From an uncultured Eubacteriales bacterium (GTDB lineage: Bacteria; Bacillota_A; Clostridia; Oscillospirales; CAG-272): a DNA stretch of 6,268 bases. Each line of letters starts with the position of its first letter. The first letter of the stretch is position 1. Location: contig USKS01000095.1 of assembly GCA_900555345.1 (NCBI GenBank), positions 1 to 6,268 of the forward strand. Reading direction: 5' to 3'. The translations under genes and the position numbers were made by a program. The notes under the pieces were generated by a model that saw only the letters and a program-made list of their open reading frames with translations, did no database searches and was not told where the DNA came from. Shown piece by piece: positions 4,990 to 6,268 of the stretch.

Positions 4990-6268
4990 GCCCTCCCGAC
5001 GCTTTTCCTGCATCAGCTCGTGCGTCAGCGCATCGCAGTGTGCCTTGAGCGGCGCAAGCTCCTGCGGCGTCAGCCTGTGCTGGCTGAATTTCGCCTTCAG
5101 CGCGAGCGCCTCCAGCTCCGGCGGAACCTCGCATCCTGCCAGCTTCGACAAAAACCGCAGATGCCGGAAATGCATGACCGCCTGACGGTTGAGATTGCCC
5201 CGTGAGAGCTGTGTGCTGCGTCCCGCCAACCGCAAAATACGGTATCCGAACCACACCGCAGCGGCGGCAAGGATGCCAAGCACCCAGAAAAGCACCGTGC
5301 GCCACACGCCGGACTTCCCTGCTGCACTGCCGGGGGCCGTTGTGGTCTGCGGTGCATCGTGTCCCCCGGTATTTGAAGTGGATACGGCCGGGGATGGCGT
5401 TTCCGGCTGCTGCGGGATATCCGGCTGCACATCCGGCGTAGGCTCCGGCTCGGCGGTATCCGGCTCCGGACTGGTCTCCGGCGTATCCGTGGAGAGATCG
5501 GCGGGCGTGGGATCGAGCACGAGCCACTGCGCTCCGTCATAGTATTCGACCCAGGCGTGCGCATCGTCCTCGGTAACGGGCGTCCACTCCCCTTCTGCGG
5601 CAGAAACGGTGTACCCGGTGACATACCGCGCCGGGAGGCCGCAATAGCGCAGCAGGAGCGCCGCCGACGTTGCAAAATGCACGCAATAGCCTGTGTCGCT
5701 CTGCGTCAAAAACCAGTAGACAAAATCCTCACCGGACGGGACACGTGCAGTCTCAAGGCTGTAGGTCTTCCCTTTTTGAACGAGCGCAGTGACCGCTTTT
5801 GTGCAGGTCTCGATACCGGATACAGACGCCTGCGGAAGCGAACGAACCTCGTCAAGCTCCAGAAGCGACGCACGCAGGTCATCCGGAAGCTCCAGATAAT
5901 ACCGGCGCACAAAGGCGCTGTAGTCGCTGTCGCCGCTCGTCTCCGACCAGCGGTAACGGGTGGAAAAATCGATGGAATACTGCGTTGCCTGCTGCGAATT
6001 GCGCACATAGGCGTCAAAGTACGGCGTCATGCCCTCCGGCAGTGCGACGGGCTTGTACGGCAGATAGCAGATGGACGATTTCATATCGGTCTTGATCTCC
6101 AGTGTCCGCACAGCCTCCTGCGTTTCTGACAGGAAGGCATCCTCCGGCACGGAAAGCTCCGCATACGCGCTCTTGGGGAGCGCCGTCCAGGTGCTGTCCT
6201 GGTAGGCCGCCATCGAGTCCGCGCGCAGATGATAGGTCCCCGCGAGCGGCGAACGGATGTCCATGACG
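4582..6268 (-). CDS. Transglutaminase-like membrane protein fused in frame to a SCIFF-maturase SPASM domain (5' end cut off)
   Basis: The frame is open through the right edge (a Val codon precedes the Met at 6264), so the true start is outside the window. Residues below count from that Met. Residues 1-170 are an extracytoplasmic stretch, and a transglutaminase core follows at about 175-255 with Cys194 (GYCVHFATS), His236 (DDAHAWVEYY) and Asp251 (LVLDPTP). Then come a Pro/Glu/Thr-rich linker (252-316), one membrane helix (321-343) and a cytoplasmic tail with RGNLNRQAVMHFRHLR and AKFSQHRLTPQELA. This is the C-terminal half of TgpA-type proteins, which usually have several N-terminal membrane helices. 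From about residue 420 the sequence changes to the C-terminus of a SCIFF maturase. No stop or frameshift is seen at the change. The stop overlaps the decarboxylase start. The two halves are each recognised with confidence; whether one real gene exists is doubtful, because composition also changes at the join. Confidence 0.8.
   Translation of the reverse strand, partial: VMDIRSPLAGTYHLRADSMAAYQDSTWTALPKSAYAELSVPEDAFLSETQEAVRTLEIKTDMKSSICYLPYKPVALPEGMTPYFDAYVRNSQQATQYSIDFSTRYRWSETSGDSDYSAFVRRYYLELPDDLRASLLELDEVRSLPQASVSGIETCTKAVTALVQKGKTYSLETARVPSGEDFVYWFLTQSDTGYCVHFATSAALLLRYCGLPARYVTGYTVSAAEGEWTPVTEDDAHAWVEYYDGAQWLVLDPTPADLSTDTPETSPEPDTAEPEPTPDVQPDIPQQPETPSPAVSTSNTGGHDAPQTTTAPGSAAGKSGVWRTVLFWVLGILAAAAVWFGYRILRLAGRSTQLSRGNLNRQAVMHFRHLRFLSKLAGCEVPPELEALALKAKFSQHRLTPQELAPLKAHCDALTHELMQEKRREGDPFTFYHYMIDLKDGPCIYKRVSGCGSGTEYMAVTPWGDLYPCHQFVGDEKFRLGDVWHGVDNKAIQDEFESCNVYARPECRSCWAKLYCSGGCAANAYHAAGSVTGIYEYGCKLFKKRMECAIMLEASKAVEGS
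4987..5010 (-). other. Junction between transglutaminase and SPASM segments
   Basis: Family similarity changes between codons 419 and 426. Upstream, ALTHELMQ still fits the cytoplasmic tail of transglutaminase proteins. Downstream, DPFTFYHYMIDL is SCIFF maturase, with KRREG possible in either. All 8 isoleucines upstream use ATC or ATT, while 3 of 5 downstream use ATA. Hand-counted 60-base lines give about 63-65% GC in the transglutaminase part and about 42-58% in the SPASM part. No insertion sequence or repeat flanks the join. Confidence 0.65.

Noticed and set aside
4900..5100. Insertion sequence or attachment site causing the junction
   Set aside because: No terminal inverted repeats, target duplication, transposase or tRNA end is visible on either side of the join.
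5390..5490. Short TCCGG-rich repeats as a mobile or regulatory repeat array
   Set aside because: They encode the Pro/Glu/Thr-rich linker between the transglutaminase domain and the membrane helix. Biased residues and GC-rich codons explain the repetition.
5189..5542. Plus-strand open frames across the 5100-6130 region as genes
   Set aside because: High GC opens many frames on both strands here. The minus-strand frame alone carries the transglutaminase motifs, so the plus-strand frames are shadows.

Overview
The window carries four protein-coding genes, all on the minus strand, so it reads from right to left. Everything left of about 4990 looks like a mid-GC member of the Clostridia. The genes there are a DegV-family lipid-binding protein, an LTA-synthase-type membrane sulfatase, a Gram-positive Orn/Lys/Arg decarboxylase and the C-terminal end of a SCIFF-peptide maturase. 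SCIFF maturases are characteristic of Clostridia. No mobile element, CRISPR array, rRNA or complete tRNA was seen.

Layout in transcription order. (1) 6268-4582: one long open frame, cut by the right edge. It joins an extracytoplasmic transglutaminase-like protein (catalytic Cys-His-Asp, Pro/Glu-rich linker, one membrane helix, cytoplasmic tail) in frame to the SPASM iron-sulfur domain of a SCIFF maturase (ScfB/CteB type). The radical-SAM core of that maturase is missing. (2) 4585-3230: a PLP-dependent Orn/Lys/Arg decarboxylase whose ATG overlaps the stop of the fusion gene. (3) 3229-2886: a 344-base intergenic stretch with two mutually exclusive hairpins, a terminator-like hairpin with T-runs, a strong sigma-A-type promoter and a leader of about 115 bases containing a dyad and a direct repeat. 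(4) 2885-858: a polytopic LTA-synthase-like enzyme. (5) 857-604: an intergenic stretch with a terminator hairpin, a cluster of TCTAC boxes including a perfect dyad, and a near-consensus promoter. (6) 603-1: a DegV-family protein cut by the left edge.

The most striking feature is the in-frame transglutaminase-SPASM chimera. Base composition and isoleucine codon choice both change at the protein junction (about 4987-5010). The SPASM half, the decarboxylase and the genes beyond look native to one genome, while the transglutaminase half looks GC-richer and foreign. The likeliest explanation is a recombination or assembly junction that happens to keep the frame. If reads confirm it, it is an unusual fusion that would place a SPASM domain on the cytoplasmic side of a membrane-anchored transglutaminase. 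The remaining genes show ordinary family architecture and probably form separate transcription units: fusion plus decarboxylase, LTA synthase, and DegV.
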